Shown here: piece after piece, positions 52,749 through 62,386 of the stretch
How the letters are laid out: every line of letters begins with the position of its first letter
How positions within the stretch are numbered: the stretch's first letter is position 1
Origin: Streptomyces sp. C10-9-1
GTDB lineage: Bacteria > Actinomycetota > Actinomycetes > Streptomycetales > Streptomycetaceae
Length of the DNA: 64,000 bases
NCBI RefSeq assembly: GCF_024497955.1
Contig: NZ_JANHKP010000001.1
Span: forward strand, 124,001-188,000
Direction: 5' to 3'
Program-made: the position numbers and the translations under genes
The notes under the pieces: generated by a model
Database searches by the model: none
Told to the model about the DNA's origin: nothing
What the model saw: the letters and a program-made list of their open reading frames with translations, nothing else

Positions 52749-54684
52749 CACCATCAGGAGCTCCGCGGGCGCGGGCGGCGCCGCAGGACTGCGCCGGCTG
52801 CTGCTCGACAACGGGGCGCTCACCGCGCTCATCGTCCTCGTCATCGCGCTGTCGGCGCTGTCCGGCGACTTCCTCACCACGGACAACCTGCTCAACATCG
52901 GCGTCCAGGCGGCTGTCACCGCGATCCTCGCCTTCGGCGTCACCTTCGTCATCGTCGCCGCGGGCATCGACCTGTCGGTCGGCTCGGTCGCCGCGCTCTC
53001 CGCGACCGTCCTCGCCTGGAGCGCCACCGACGCGGGCGTACCGGTGGCGCTGGCCGTGGTCCTCGCCGTCGCGACCGGCACGGTCTGCGGCGTGGTCAAC
53101 GGCTTCCTCGTCTCCTACGGCAAACTCCCGCCGTTCATCGCGACACTCGCCATGCTGTCCGTGGCACGCGGGCTGTCGCTGGTCGTCTCGCAGGGCTCCC
53201 CGATCGCCCTTCCGGAGTCCGTCTCCCACCTCGGCGACACACTCGGCGGCTGGCTGCCGGTGCCCGTGCTGGTGATGGCCGTCATGGGGCTGATCACGGC
53301 CTTCGTGCTGGGGCGCACGTACATCGGGCGGTCGATGTACGCGATCGGCGGGAACGAGGAGGCGTCCCGGCTGTCGGGTCTGCGGGTGAAGAAGCAGAAG
53401 ATCGCCATCTACGCGCTGTCCGGGCTGTTCGCCGCCGCCGCGGGCATCGTCCTCGCCTCCCGCCTGTCCTCCGCCCAGCCGCAGGCCGCCCAGGGCTACG
53501 AGCTGGACGCCATCGCGGCCGTCGTCATCGGCGGTGCCTCGCTCGCGGGCGGCACCGGCAAGGCGTCCGGGACGCTGATCGGTGCGCTGATCCTGGCGGT
53601 GCTGCGCAACGGCCTCAACCTCCTGTCGGTGTCCGCCTTCTGGCAGCAGGTGGTCATCGGTGTGGTGATCGCGCTGGCCGTGCTGCTCGACACCGTGCGC
53701 CGCAGGGCGGGGGCGACCCCGGTCGGTGCCGGCGGGGGCGGCGGCAGGAGCAGGAGGGCGGGCACGTACCTCCTCGCCGCCGTGGTCGCGGTGGCGGTCG
53801 TGGGAGCGACCTCCCTGCTGCACGGCGGCTCGTCGACGGCCGCGCAGCGGAAGATCGGACTGTCGCTGTCCACGCTCAACAACCCCTTCTTCGTCCAGAT
53901 ACGGGCGGGCGCGGAGGCCGAGGCGCGGGAGCGCGGGGTCGACCTCACCGTCACCGACGCACAGAACGACGCCTCGCGGCAGGCCAACCAGCTGCAGAAC
54001 TTCACCAGTGAGGGCCTGGCCTCCATCGTCGTCAACCCGGTGGACTCGGACGCGGCAGGTCCGGCGGTACGGGCCGCCAACGAGGCCGGGATCCCGGTCG
54101 TGGGCGTCGACCGGGGCGTCAACAAGGCCGAGACGGCCGCTCTGGTCGCCTCCGACAACGTCGAGGGCGGCGTGCTGGGCGCACGGGCGCTCGCCGAGAG
54201 GCTCGGCGGCAGGGGGACGATCGTCGTCCTGCAGGGCCAGGCCGGTACCTCCGCCAGCCGGGAGCGCGGCGCGGGCTTCGCCGAAGGGCTGAAGGCCTAC
54301 CCGGGCATCACGGTGGTCGCCCGGCAGCCGGCCGACTTCGACCGCACGAAGGGCCTCGACGTGATGTCGAACCTCCTTCAGGCGCACCCCGGCATCGACG
54401 GCGTCTTCGCCGAGAACGACGAGATGGCGCTCGGCGCGATCAGGGCCCTGGGCACGAAGGCCGGAACCTTGGTCCAGGTGGTCGGCTTCGACGGTACGCC
54501 GGACGGGCTTCAGGCGGTCGCGGACGGGACCCTGTACGCCTCGGTGGCACAGCAGCCGAGGGAACTCGGCCGCATCGCCGTGGAGAACGCCCTGCGGGCC
54601 GCCGACGGCGGGAAGCTGAGTGCGACGGTGAAGGTGCCGGTGAAGGTGGTCACCAAGGAGAACGCGGCCGGCTTCGGAGGCTGA
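52738..54684 (+). CDS. Fused ribose-type ABC permease and binding protein (RbsC-RbsB)
   Basis: A 648-residue fusion. Residues about 20-325 are an RbsC permease with many helices (AAGIDLSVGSVAALSA, GNEEASRLSGL, GGASLAGGTGKASGT). After a short linker rich in Gly and Arg, one more helix (about 340-358) leads to a binding-protein domain of about 285 residues (IGLSLSTLNNPFFVQIRAG, GVDRGVNKAE, FAENDEMALGAI). The binding domain is therefore tethered to the outer face of the pore instead of being a lipoprotein. The GTG start lies within the end of rbsA. Such fusions occur in Streptomyces. Confidence 0.9.
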   Translation: MASDTIRSSAGAGGAAGLRRLLLDNGALTALIVLVIALSALSGDFLTTDNLLNIGVQAAVTAILAFGVTFVIVAAGIDLSVGSVAALSATVLAWSATDAGVPVALAVVLAVATGTVCGVVNGFLVSYGKLPPFIATLAMLSVARGLSLVVSQGSPIALPESVSHLGDTLGGWLPVPVLVMAVMGLITAFVLGRTYIGRSMYAIGGNEEASRLSGLRVKKQKIAIYALSGLFAAAAGIVLASRLSSAQPQAAQGYELDAIAAVVIGGASLAGGTGKASGTLIGALILAVLRNGLNLLSVSAFWQQVVIGVVIALAVLLDTVRRRAGATPVGAGGGGGRSRRAGTYLLAAVVAVAVVGATSLLHGGSSTAAQRKIGLSLSTLNNPFFVQIRAGAEAEARERGVDLTVTDAQNDASRQANQLQNFTSEGLASIVVNPVDSDAAGPAVRAANEAGIPVVGVDRGVNKAETAALVASDNVEGGVLGARALAERLGGRGTIVVLQGQAGTSASRERGAGFAEGLKAYPGITVVARQPADFDRTKGLDVMSNLLQAHPGIDGVFAENDEMALGAIRALGTKAGTLVQVVGFDGTPDGLQAVADGTLYASVAQQPRELGRIAVENALRAADGGKLSATVKVPVKVVTKENAAGFGG

Positions 54685-54692
54685 GCCTCCGA
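54674..54692 (+). other. Hairpin containing the stop codon of the fused transporter gene
   Basis: An 8-bp perfect stem (54674-54681 with 54685-54692) has the TGA stop as its entire three-base loop. A second GC hairpin (54709-54714 with 54717-54722) follows. They may reduce read-through to rbsK or protect the message. Confidence 0.5.
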
Positions 54693-54758
54693 CGTCCGCG
54701 AGACGACTGGCGCCTCGGCGCCGGTCACCCACCACGACGGGGAGCAGGGAGACCACTG

Positions 54759-55661
54759 ATGTACGACTACGACCTCCTGGTCATCGGGTCGGCCAACGCC
54801 GACCTGGTGGTCGGGGTCGAGCGGCGGCCCGGGCCCGGGGAGACGGTGCTCGGCTCCGAGCTGGACGTCCATCCGGGCGGGAAGGGCGCCAACCAGGCCG
54901 TCGCGGCCGCCCGGCTGGGAGCCCGTACGGCCCTGCTGGCCAGGGTCGGTGACGACGCGTACGGCCGGCTGCTGCTCGACGCGCAGCAGGCGGCCGGGGT
55001 CGACACGGCGGGCGTGCTGGTCGGCGGCGCGCCGACCGGTGTCGCGCTGATCACGGTGGACCCGTCCGGTGACAACAGCATCGTCGTCTCACCGGGGGCG
55101 AACGGGAAGCTCGCGCCCGGGGACGTGCGGGCGGCGGGGAGCCTCCTCCATGCCTCCCGGGTGGTGTCGGCGCAGCTGGAGATCCCGCTGGAGACGGTGG
55201 TGGAAGCGGTGCGGGGCCTGGCGCCCGGCACCCGCTTCGTCCTCAATCCGTCGCCGCCGCGCCCCCTGCCCCCGGAGGTGCTCCGGGCGTGCGACCCGCT
55301 GATCGTGAACGAGCACGAGGCGAGGGTGATCCTCGGCGGCGAGCGGGGCGGCGAGGAGCCCGCCGGCTGGGCGCGGGCCCTGCTCGCGCGCGGGCCGCGT
55401 TCGGTGGTCGTGACGCTGGGCGCGCAGGGCGCATGGGTGGCGTCGGCGCAGGGCGCGGTCCTGGTCCCCGCCGTGCGGGTGGACGCCGTCGACACCACGG
55501 GCGCGGGCGACGCCTTCACGGCGGCACTGGCGTGGCGGCTGGGGAGGGGCGACGCGCTCGCGGACGCGGCGGCGTACGCGGTCCGGGTCGGGGCGGCGGC
55601 GGTGACGAAGGCGGGGGCGCAGGCGTCGTACCCGACGCCGGGGGACGTCGCCGCGCTGTGA
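54759..55661 (+). CDS. rbsK: Ribokinase
   Basis: The enzyme has 300 residues and phosphorylates ribose at O5. GSANADLVVGVERRPGPGET and HPGGKGANQAVAAARLGA lie at the N-terminus. The C-terminal DTTGAGDAFTAALAWRLGRG holds the catalytic Asp and anion hole of the PfkB family. Start ATG 54759 follows GGGAG. The end overlaps rbsD by GTGA. Confidence 0.93.
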   Translation: MYDYDLLVIGSANADLVVGVERRPGPGETVLGSELDVHPGGKGANQAVAAARLGARTALLARVGDDAYGRLLLDAQQAAGVDTAGVLVGGAPTGVALITVDPSGDNSIVVSPGANGKLAPGDVRAAGSLLHASRVVSAQLEIPLETVVEAVRGLAPGTRFVLNPSPPRPLPPEVLRACDPLIVNEHEARVILGGERGGEEPAGWARALLARGPRSVVVTLGAQGAWVASAQGAVLVPAVRVDAVDTTGAGDAFTAALAWRLGRGDALADAAAYAVRVGAAAVTKAGAQASYPTPGDVAAL

Positions 55662-56050
55662 AGAGGGCCGGGATCCTCAACCGCCATCTCGCCGGGGCGC
55701 TGGCGGAGCTGGGGCACGGCGACGGCGTGCTGGTGTGCGACGCCGGGATGCCGATCCCGGACGGGCCGCGCGTGGTCGACCTGGCCTTCCGGGCCGGGGT
55801 GCCGTCCTTCGCCGAGGTGCTGGACGGGCTGCTGGCCGAACTGGTGGTGGAGGGCGCGACCGCGGCGGCGGAGGTACGGCGGGCCAATCCGGCGGCGGCC
55901 GCGCTGCTGGACGGGTACTTCCCCGGGCTCCGCCTCGTGCCCCACGAGAGGCTGAAGGGGCTGGCGGGCGGCGCGCGGCTCGTCGTACGCACCGGGGAGG
56001 CGTCCCCCTACGCGAACGTGCTGCTGCGCTGCGGCGTCTTCTTCCCCTAG
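55658..56050 (+). CDS. rbsD: D-ribose pyranase
   Basis: The protein has 130 residues and interconverts beta-pyranose and beta-furanose forms of ribose, giving the form used by ribokinase. ILNRHLAGALAELGHGDGV, CDAGMPIP with the catalytic Asp, and YANVLLRCGVFFP at the C-terminus are all typical. GTG start overlaps the rbsK stop. Last gene of the ribose operon. Confidence 0.92.
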   Translation: MKRAGILNRHLAGALAELGHGDGVLVCDAGMPIPDGPRVVDLAFRAGVPSFAEVLDGLLAELVVEGATAAAEVRRANPAAAALLDGYFPGLRLVPHERLKGLAGGARLVVRTGEASPYANVLLRCGVFFP

Positions 56051-56524
56051 GGCGTGTCCGGCACGGAGCGCCGTCCGCCCGCGGGGCGGGGTGCGCGGCG
56101 TCCGGTGCGTGCGATCGCACGGCGGAGGGGCGTCCTCCGACGGGAACGTACGTGGACGGCTCCGACGGCGCAGCGGGTGCGGGGGCCGGGCGTCGCGCCG
56201 GGGCGGGCCTCGCCTGACGGGGCACCGGCACAGGGTCGGGCCGGCGCCGCACCGTGGGGCCGGACGCACCGGCGCCGGGGCGGCCGCCCACCCGGTCGGG
56301 CCGTCCACACGCCCCGGTGGCGCTCCGCGGCGGCCGCACGGGGAACCGCGCCCGGTGCGGGGCGGAGGGTCCGCGGCCCCCTGCCGTGCCCCCGGACCGG
56401 GCGGCGGTGCCTGCCGGCCGTCGCGGTCACCGGGCGCATCGAACTCCCGCGGCCTCGGCGGCCGCCCCGCGCGGCTCCGGGCCACCGGGTCAGGAGTGCG
56501 CCGACCGCCTCGCAGGCCGTCGCG
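56051..56524. other. Intergenic region, 474 bases
   Basis: No gene or clear terminator was seen between the convergent rbsD and MBL-hydrolase genes. A 14-bp palindrome, CGTGCGATCGCACG, lies at 56108-56121; its function is unknown. Confidence 0.45.
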
Positions 56525-57178
56525 TCAGGCGTTCCCGGAGTCCTCCGGCAGGTCCAGGAAGGCGCCCGGAGCGAGGCGGCCGTGCTCGGCGCCGCCGAGC
56601 TCGCCGATCTGGCGGTCGTAGATCGGCCGCGCGAGATCCGTCAGGAGCGCGTCGTGGACGTCGAGCACGTAGCGGGGCCGGACCTCGCGGACGTAGTCGA
56701 TCACCTCGGAGATCTTGTTCCACGGCGCGTGCACGGGCAGCAGCAGGGTGTCGACCGGCGCCTCGGGCACGGTCAGCGCGTCACCGGGGTGGAACACCCC
56801 GCCGTCCACCAGGAAGCCCACGTTGGTGAGGCGCGGGATGTCGGGGTGGATGACCGCGTGCAGTTCGCCGTGGACCTGGACCCGGAACCCCGCCGCCTCG
56901 AAGGCGTCGCCGTGCCCGACGGTGCGGACCCGCCCGGGGAAGGCCGGTGACAGCCGCTCGGCGACGCTGCGCAGGGTCCACAGCCCGGCGGCGGGGTCGG
57001 CCTCCAGGGCCGCCCGCAGCCGTCCCTCGTCGAAGTGGTCGGGGTGCTCGTGCGTGACGAGCAGGACGTCCGCCCCGGCGGCGGCGTCCTGCTCGCTGAA
57101 GCCGCCGGGGTCGATGACGAGTGTCCGTCCGTCCTTCTCCAGCCGGACGCAGGAGTGGGTCTTCTTGACGATCCTCAT
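56525..57178 (-). CDS. Metallo-beta-lactamase-fold hydrolase (UlaG-like)
   Basis: A 217-residue MBL-fold protein. The metal-binding THEHPDHFD motif (about residue 42), DPGGFS upstream, FHPGDALT, and a late His (LPVHAPW) match the UlaG-like zinc-dependent hydrolases. The family includes lactonases, and the gene lies 12 bases after the PcaD-PcaC fusion gene on the same strand, so it could act on a lactone in the same route. This is an inference from context only. Confidence 0.85.
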   Translation of the reverse strand: MRIVKKTHSCVRLEKDGRTLVIDPGGFSEQDAAAGADVLLVTHEHPDHFDEGRLRAALEADPAAGLWTLRSVAERLSPAFPGRVRTVGHGDAFEAAGFRVQVHGELHAVIHPDIPRLTNVGFLVDGGVFHPGDALTVPEAPVDTLLLPVHAPWNKISEVIDYVREVRPRYVLDVHDALLTDLARPIYDRQIGELGGAEHGRLAPGAFLDLPEDSGNA

Positions 57179-57190
57179 CCCTCCATCCTG

Positions 57191-58513
57191 CTACGCCCGG
57201 TGCGTGGTCTCCTCCCGGATGACGTTCCGGGCGACACGGAAGGCCGCGTTGGCGGCGGGCATCCCGCAGTACACGGCGGCCTGGAGGAAGACCTCGCGGA
57301 TCTCGGCGGGCGTCAGCCCGTTGCGCAGTGCCGCCCGGGTGTGGACGGCGAGTTCCTCGTGGTGGCCGCCCGCGAGGAGCGCGGTGAGGGTGACGCAGCT
57401 GCGGGTGCGGCGGTCCAGGCCCCCGCGGGACCAGACCTCGCCCCAGGCGTACCGGGTGACCAGGTCCTGGAAGTCCGCGGTGAAGTCGTCGGCGGAGGCG
57501 GCGGCGTCGTCGACATGGGCGTCGCCCAGGACCTCGCGGCGGAGCTTGGTGCCGAGCTCGTGGGGGTCGGGCCGGGTGTCCACGGGGACGGCGACGGGCT
57601 GCTCGGCCGCCGCCGGGGCGGGCTCGGGTGCCGGGGCGTCCGCGGCGGGGGCGGCCGGGACGGCGTGCGCGGCCGTCGGCGCGGGCGTGCCTGCCACCGG
57701 TACGGGGATGGCGGTGAGCGTGTCCTGCCAGGCGGTGCCGAAGTGGTGGGCCAGCAGGTCGGTGACGGCGGAGGGCTGTTCCACCGGGGCGAGGTGCGAG
57801 GCGCCCGGCACCAGCGCGAGGCGGGCGTCGGGTATCCCGGCCACCAGGGTCCGCGCCTCTGCGGGACCGGTGACCCGGTCCTCCGAGCCGACCAGGACCA
57901 GGGTGGGGACGCCCACACGGGAGAGTTCGCCCCGCACGTCGAAGGCGGCGAGCGCCTCGCAGGCGGCGATGTAGCAGCCGGGGTCGGTGGTGCGCACCAT
58001 CTGGACGGCCCACTCGACGATGGCGGGCTGCGCGGCGGCGAACGCGGAGGTGAACCAGCGCTCCGGGGCGCTGCGGGCGACCGGGTCCAGGCCGTTGGTG
58101 CGGACGACGACACCCCGCTGGCGGAACTCGTCGGCGGTGCCGAACCGGGGGGAGGCCGCGACCAGCGCGAGGGAGGCCACCCGGTGGGGGTGGCGCAGGG
58201 CGAGTTCGATGCCGATGGCGCCGCCGACGGAGCAGCCGGCGTAGCCGAAGCGCTGCACGCCCAGGGTGTCGAGGGTGGCGAGGAGCCGTTCGGCGAGTTC
58301 CGCGACGGAGTCGGCGGGCTGGGCGGGAGCGCCCCCGTGCCCGGGCAGGTCGAAGCGGATCAGGCGCCAGCGCGAGGACAGTTCGGCGATCTGTCGGTCC
58401 CACATGTGCCAGGTGGTGCCCAGTGAGGGACCGAGGATCAGGGCGGGTGCGTCCTCTGGCCCGTCGAGCCGGTACTGCAGGGTGTTCGTCGGTGTCTCTC
58501 TCACGCCCTGCAC
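57191..58513 (-). CDS. pcaL: PcaD-PcaC fusion: 3-oxoadipate enol-lactonase/4-carboxymuconolactone decarboxylase
   Basis: A 440-residue two-domain enzyme. Residues 1-255 are an alpha/beta hydrolase with the nucleophile in GYAGCSVGGAIG, Asp in LVGSEDRVTG and His in VPGASHLAPVE. A Pro/Ala-rich linker of about 50 residues follows. Residues about 310-440 are a carboxymuconolactone decarboxylase domain with RSCVTLTALLAGGHHEEL. The fusion carries out two successive steps of the protocatechuate branch of the beta-ketoadipate pathway. No other pca genes are in the window. GTG 58513 or 58504 may be the start. Confidence 0.88.
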   Translation of the reverse strand: MQGVRETPTNTLQYRLDGPEDAPALILGPSLGTTWHMWDRQIAELSSRWRLIRFDLPGHGGAPAQPADSVAELAERLLATLDTLGVQRFGYAGCSVGGAIGIELALRHPHRVASLALVAASPRFGTADEFRQRGVVVRTNGLDPVARSAPERWFTSAFAAAQPAIVEWAVQMVRTTDPGCYIAACEALAAFDVRGELSRVGVPTLVLVGSEDRVTGPAEARTLVAGIPDARLALVPGASHLAPVEQPSAVTDLLAHHFGTAWQDTLTAIPVPVAGTPAPTAAHAVPAAPAADAPAPEPAPAAAEQPVAVPVDTRPDPHELGTKLRREVLGDAHVDDAAASADDFTADFQDLVTRYAWGEVWSRGGLDRRTRSCVTLTALLAGGHHEELAVHTRAALRNGLTPAEIREVFLQAAVYCGMPAANAAFRVARNVIREETTHRA

Positions 58514-58634
58514 GCTCTCACAACTCCCCCCGCGCCCGGGTCGGAACCCCCGTCAAGTCCGCCCGGGGGGTGGCGATCGGGGGGCCGGGGCGCCGGCGGG
58601 ACCGCGGGGGCCGGGGGTGTACGGCGCGGGGCGG

Positions 58635-59207
58635 CTACGGAGTGGAGGTGGAGACCACGTAGACCCAGGGCTTGAGCGGTTCGGAGAGGTCGACGGTGAT
58701 GCTCTGGGTGGGCCGCGGAGGGGTGTTGCGATGGGTGAGCCCGGCCCACCGGCGGTCCGGGAGGGTGAAGTTCCAGCCCACGACGTCGGCGTGGCGGTCG
58801 TCGATGGCGACCTCGCCGTCGTTCAGGGCGGAGCGGTCGGTGCCGACGTCCCGGAGGAACTCGTCCAGCCCGTCGGGCGTGGTGCGGAACTGCACGTAGA
58901 AGCGGCTGGTCTTCCAGTTGCTCGTCTCGAAGTAGCCGACCCGCCAGGCGCCGTCGGGGATCGGGATCTCGAAGATGCGGCGCTTCACCAGGGAGGGCCA
59001 GCGGTCGCGCAGGCCGGTGGCCTTGGCGTCGGCCTCCTTGTCGCGCCCGCTCTCGCGGCTCTGCTCGGCGGAGACCAGCAGGTAGCCGGCGGGGATGCCG
59101 ACGAGGAGCACGATCGTGAGCAGGGTGAGGCTGCGGCGCACCAGCATGCGGCGCCGGCTCTCGTTCCCGGTCGGCGTCGGGGCGGGAGGGCGGGTCACGG
59201 TGGTCAT
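58635..59207 (-). CDS. Membrane-anchored protein of unknown function linked to the ROK kinase gene
   Basis: The protein has 190 residues. A short Thr/Pro-rich N-terminus, one membrane helix (LTLLTIVLLVGIPAGYLLV, residues about 28-46) and an extracytoplasmic domain with WRVGYFETSNWKTSRFYVQF and DVVGWNFTLPDRRWAG. No enzyme motif. The ATG overlaps the ROK kinase stop (ATGA), so the two are made together, which suggests a role linked to sugar uptake or phosphorylation. Confidence 0.75.
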   Translation of the reverse strand: MTTVTRPPAPTPTGNESRRRMLVRRSLTLLTIVLLVGIPAGYLLVSAEQSRESGRDKEADAKATGLRDRWPSLVKRRIFEIPIPDGAWRVGYFETSNWKTSRFYVQFRTTPDGLDEFLRDVGTDRSALNDGEVAIDDRHADVVGWNFTLPDRRWAGLTHRNTPPRPTQSITVDLSEPLKPWVYVVSTSTP

Positions 59208-60373
59208 GAGGCGGGGGGTTCCTGGGTCGGGCGGGCGGAGCCGGGGTTGCGCAGGGCCTGCGCGTAGCGTTCGTAGCGTTCGTGCCGCTCCACCCGGCGC
59301 CGGTTGGTCCGGCGGAAGCGCCGGGCGACCAGGCGGGCGAGGTCGGCCGCACCGACCATACCGGCCTCGGGACCCAGCTGGGCCTTGGCGATCCGGGCCT
59401 CGGGGCGGTAGCCGCGGCCGGTGAGGTGGCGCCGGAAGGCGTCGCGGGCGGGGGCGATCAGGAGGTCGTCGGCGGCGCTGACGCCGCCGCCGATGACGAA
59501 GCAGGAGGGGTCGAGCGCGGCGGCCAGGTTGGCGATGCCGACACCGAGCCACTGCCCGATGTCCTGGAGGAGTTCGACGCACATCGCGTCGCCCTCGCGG
59601 GCCAGTTCGGTGATGAGCGGGCCGGTGATGTCCCGGACGTTGCCGCCGACCCGGTCGATGATGCCGTAGGCCACCGGGGAGTCGGCGGCGGCCAGCTCCC
59701 GGGCCTCGCGGACCAGGGCGTTGCCGGAACTGTACTGCTCCCAGCAGCCGCGGTTGCCGCAGGGGCAGCGGTGGCCGCCCGGAACGACCTGCATATGACC
59801 GAACTCACCCGCCACCCCGTACTTGCCGCGCTTGACGCGGCCGTCCTCCAGGATGGCACCGCCGATGCCGGTCCCCAGGGTGATCATCACCAGGTGGTCC
59901 TCGCCGCGGCCGGCTCCGAAGCGCCACTCGGCCCAGGCGGCCGTGTTGGCGTCGTTGTCGACCAGCACCGGCACGGCCAGGCGGGCGGTGAGGGCGTCCC
60001 GCAGGGGTTCGTTGCGCCAGGCCAGGTGGGGTGCGAACAGGACGGTGGCGCGGTGGGCGTCCACCCACCCGGCCGCCCCGATGCCCACGGCGTGCACGTC
60101 GTGCCGGTCCGAGAGGTCGAGCACCAGCTCGCAGATGGTGTCCTCGACGACCTTGGGGCTCTTGGACTTGTCGGGGGTCTCGGTGCGGATCCTCTCCAGG
60201 ATGACGCCGTCGGCGTCGACGACGCCCGCCATCACCTTGGTGCCGCCGATGTCGATGCCGACCGTGGGGACCCGGGGCGCGGAGAGGTGCGAGCGGCGCT
60301 CGCGGGTGCCGGCGGTCCGCAGGACGCCGGCACGGGCGGTGCCTCGCTGCGTGAAGTCGCGGTACGTGCTCAC
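59204..60373 (-). CDS. ROK-family sugar kinase
   Basis: A 389-residue kinase. TVGIDIGGTKVMAGVVD (phosphate-binding), VDNDANTAAWAEWRFGAG with the catalytic Asp, the zinc site CPCGNRGCWEQY and VIGGGVSAAD identify a ROK kinase. There is no N-terminal helix-turn-helix, so it is a kinase and not a repressor. About 65 residues lie before the kinase core, which is longer than usual. The position after an ABC sugar importer suggests it phosphorylates the imported sugar; glucose is possible but not shown. GTG 60373 is chosen. Confidence 0.87.
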   Translation of the reverse strand: MSTYRDFTQRGTARAGVLRTAGTRERRSHLSAPRVPTVGIDIGGTKVMAGVVDADGVILERIRTETPDKSKSPKVVEDTICELVLDLSDRHDVHAVGIGAAGWVDAHRATVLFAPHLAWRNEPLRDALTARLAVPVLVDNDANTAAWAEWRFGAGRGEDHLVMITLGTGIGGAILEDGRVKRGKYGVAGEFGHMQVVPGGHRCPCGNRGCWEQYSSGNALVREARELAAADSPVAYGIIDRVGGNVRDITGPLITELAREGDAMCVELLQDIGQWLGVGIANLAAALDPSCFVIGGGVSAADDLLIAPARDAFRRHLTGRGYRPEARIAKAQLGPEAGMVGAADLARLVARRFRRTNRRRVERHERYERYAQALRNPGSARPTQEPPAS

Positions 60374-60506
60374 GTCGTCCCTGCGGGTAGGTCGTGGGGG
60401 TGCCGGTCCGCTCACCGGGACCCGGGGCGGACGGCGCCCGCCGCCGTCGATGCTAGTACCCATCCCGGCGGGCGGACGCCCGGCGCGGCCCCCGCCGGCC
60501 GGACCG

Positions 60507-61325
60507 TCAGGCGCCCTCGGCCCGGTCGGGGCCCGCGGGGGGCGGGGCGGGCGGGCGCTCCAGCTCGTGGGCGAGGTCCTCCAGCTCGCTGCCGCCGGCC
60601 ATCTGCCGGGTGAGCTCGTCCAGGGTCACCGCGCCCCGGGTGTGGGCGGCGGCCATGGCGCCGCGCTTGAGGAGCACGAAGCGGTCGCCGACCAGGGAGG
60701 CGTGGTGGGGGTTGTGGGTGATCAGCACCACGCCGAGACCCGCGTCACGGGCGGCGGCCACGTACTTGAGGACCACCCCGGACTGCTTGACGCCGAGTGC
60801 GGCGGTCGGCTCGTCGAGGACCAGCACCCTGGCCCCGAAGTACACGGCGCGCGCGATGGCCACGCACTGCCGCTCACCTCCGGACAGGGTGCCGATGGGC
60901 TGGTCGACGTCGCGCAGGTCGATGCCCATGCGCAGCAGCTCGGAGCGGGTGGTGGCGCGCATCAGCCCGACGTCCAGCCGCCGGAAGGGGCCCTTGCCCC
61001 GGACCGGCTCGGAGCCGAGGAAGAAGTTGCGCCAGACCGGCATCAGGGGGACGACGGCGAGGTCCTGGTAGACGGTGGCGATGCCGCGGTCGAGGGCCTC
61101 GCGCGGGTTGCCGAGCACCGTCTCCTCCCCCTCGATGCGCAGGGAGCCGGCGTCGTGCCGGTGCAGACCGGCGATGATCTTGATGAGGGTGGACTTGCCC
61201 GCTCCGTTGTCGCCGAGGACGCAGGTGATCTCACCGGCGCCGACGGTGAGCGAGACGCCCTCCAGGGCGCGGATGTTGCCGTAGTACTTGCTGACGCCGT
61301 CGAGTTCGACGAGGGGGGTGGTCAT
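60507..61325 (-). CDS. Sugar ABC importer ATPase, single domain
   Basis: The protein has 272 residues and only one ABC domain. [16 protein letters not shown] (Walker A), [18 protein letters not shown] (signature) and [12 protein letters not shown] (Walker B) are intact. Carbohydrate importers of this class often use a two-domain ATPase, as in the ribose operon of this window; the single-domain form resembles FrcA-type ATPases. It overlaps the permease stop (ATGA) and has a Pro-rich tail. Confidence 0.9.
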   Translation of the reverse strand: MTTPLVELDGVSKYYGNIRALEGVSLTVGAGEITCVLGDNGAGKSTLIKIIAGLHRHDAGSLRIEGEETVLGNPREALDRGIATVYQDLAVVPLMPVWRNFFLGSEPVRGKGPFRRLDVGLMRATTRSELLRMGIDLRDVDQPIGTLSGGERQCVAIARAVYFGARVLVLDEPTAALGVKQSGVVLKYVAAARDAGLGVVLITHNPHHASLVGDRFVLLKRGAMAAAHTRGAVTLDELTRQMAGGSELEDLAHELERPPAPPPAGPDRAEGA

Positions 61326-62386
61326 CGTGTCGCCTCCGCCCGTCGGCGGACCCAGGTGTTGAGGAGGGTGGCCAGCAGGAGCATGGCACCGAGGAAGAAG
61401 GTGAACCAGTCGGGGTTCCACTCGGCGAAGACGATGCCCTTGGAGGTCATGCCGAAGATCAGGGCGCCGACGGCCGAGCCGATGGCGGAGCCGTAGCCGC
61501 CGGTGATCAGGCAGCCGCCGATGACGGCGGCGATGATGTACGTCAGCTCGTTGCCGACGCCCTCGCCGGACTGCACCACCTCGAAGGAGAACAGCAGGTG
61601 CTGGCCCGAGACCCAGGCGGCGAAGGCGACGCCCGTGTACAGCAGCGTCTTGGTCCGCCGGACCGGGACGCCGACCGCGCGGGCGGCCCCGGCGCCTCCG
61701 CCCACGGCGAAGACCCAGTTGCCGAAGCGGGTGCGCAGCAGGATCCAGGTGGCGAGCGCCACCAGCAGCAGCCACCACAGGACGGTGGACTTCACGGTGG
61801 TGCCGAGGACCGGTGTCTCGGCGAAGACCGCCCGGGCGGAGGCGAAGCCCTCCATGTCGGCGATCGACTTGGTCGACACCGTGCCGCTGACCAGCTTGGT
61901 GAGGCCCAGGTTGAGTCCGGTCAGCATCAGGAAGGTGCCCAGCGTGATGATGAAGCTGGGCAGTCCGGTGCGGGTGAGCAGGAAGCCGTTGAAGCAGCCG
62001 ACGGCCAGGGTGACGAGCAGCGACACCCCGACGCCGACCCAGACGTTGGCGGTCATCTGGTAGCTGAACATCGAGGAGACCAGTGCCGAGGTGGTGACCA
62101 GGACACCGGCCGAGAGGTCGAACTCCCCGCCGATCATCAGCAGCGCCACCGGCACCGCCATCACCCCGAGGGTGGAGGCCGCGTACAGCACGGTGTCCAG
62201 GCTGGACGGCCGGAGGAAGGAGTCCGCCGCGAAGGAGAAGAAGACGAAGACGGCGACGGCGCCGACCACGGACCCGAGCTCGGGCCGCCCCATCAGGCGG
62301 CGTGCGAGCGAGGTGCGCAGCAGCCGCTCGTCGGCCGGCGGCCCGGGTGCCGTGCCGGGGGAGGCGGGCGGTGCGGTGGTGCTCAT
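61322..62386 (-). CDS. Sugar ABC importer permease
   Basis: A 354-residue permease with about 9 to 10 hydrophobic segments. [20 protein letters not shown] and [19 protein letters not shown] are characteristic of the RbsC/AraH family. A soluble N-terminal extension (about 45 residues) precedes the first helix. Both ends overlap neighbours by ATGA, so binding protein, permease and ATPase are produced as one unit. Confidence 0.9.
   Translation of the reverse strand: MSTTAPPASPGTAPGPPADERLLRTSLARRLMGRPELGSVVGAVAVFVFFSFAADSFLRPSSLDTVLYAASTLGVMAVPVALLMIGGEFDLSAGVLVTTSALVSSMFSYQMTANVWVGVGVSLLVTLAVGCFNGFLLTRTGLPSFIITLGTFLMLTGLNLGLTKLVSGTVSTKSIADMEGFASARAVFAETPVLGTTVKSTVLWWLLLVALATWILLRTRFGNWVFAVGGGAGAARAVGVPVRRTKTLLYTGVAFAAWVSGQHLLFSFEVVQSGEGVGNELTYIIAAVIGGCLITGGYGSAIGSAVGALIFGMTSKGIVFAEWNPDWFTFFLGAMLLLATLLNTWVRRRAEATR

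Noticed and set aside
56108..56121. Replication or attachment site at the 14-bp palindrome
   Set aside because: A single short GC palindrome without further copies, iterons or integrase gene is not enough.
59204..60373. ROK-type transcription repressor
   Set aside because: There is no helix-turn-helix in the N-terminal part, while the kinase catalytic Asp and zinc site are intact.
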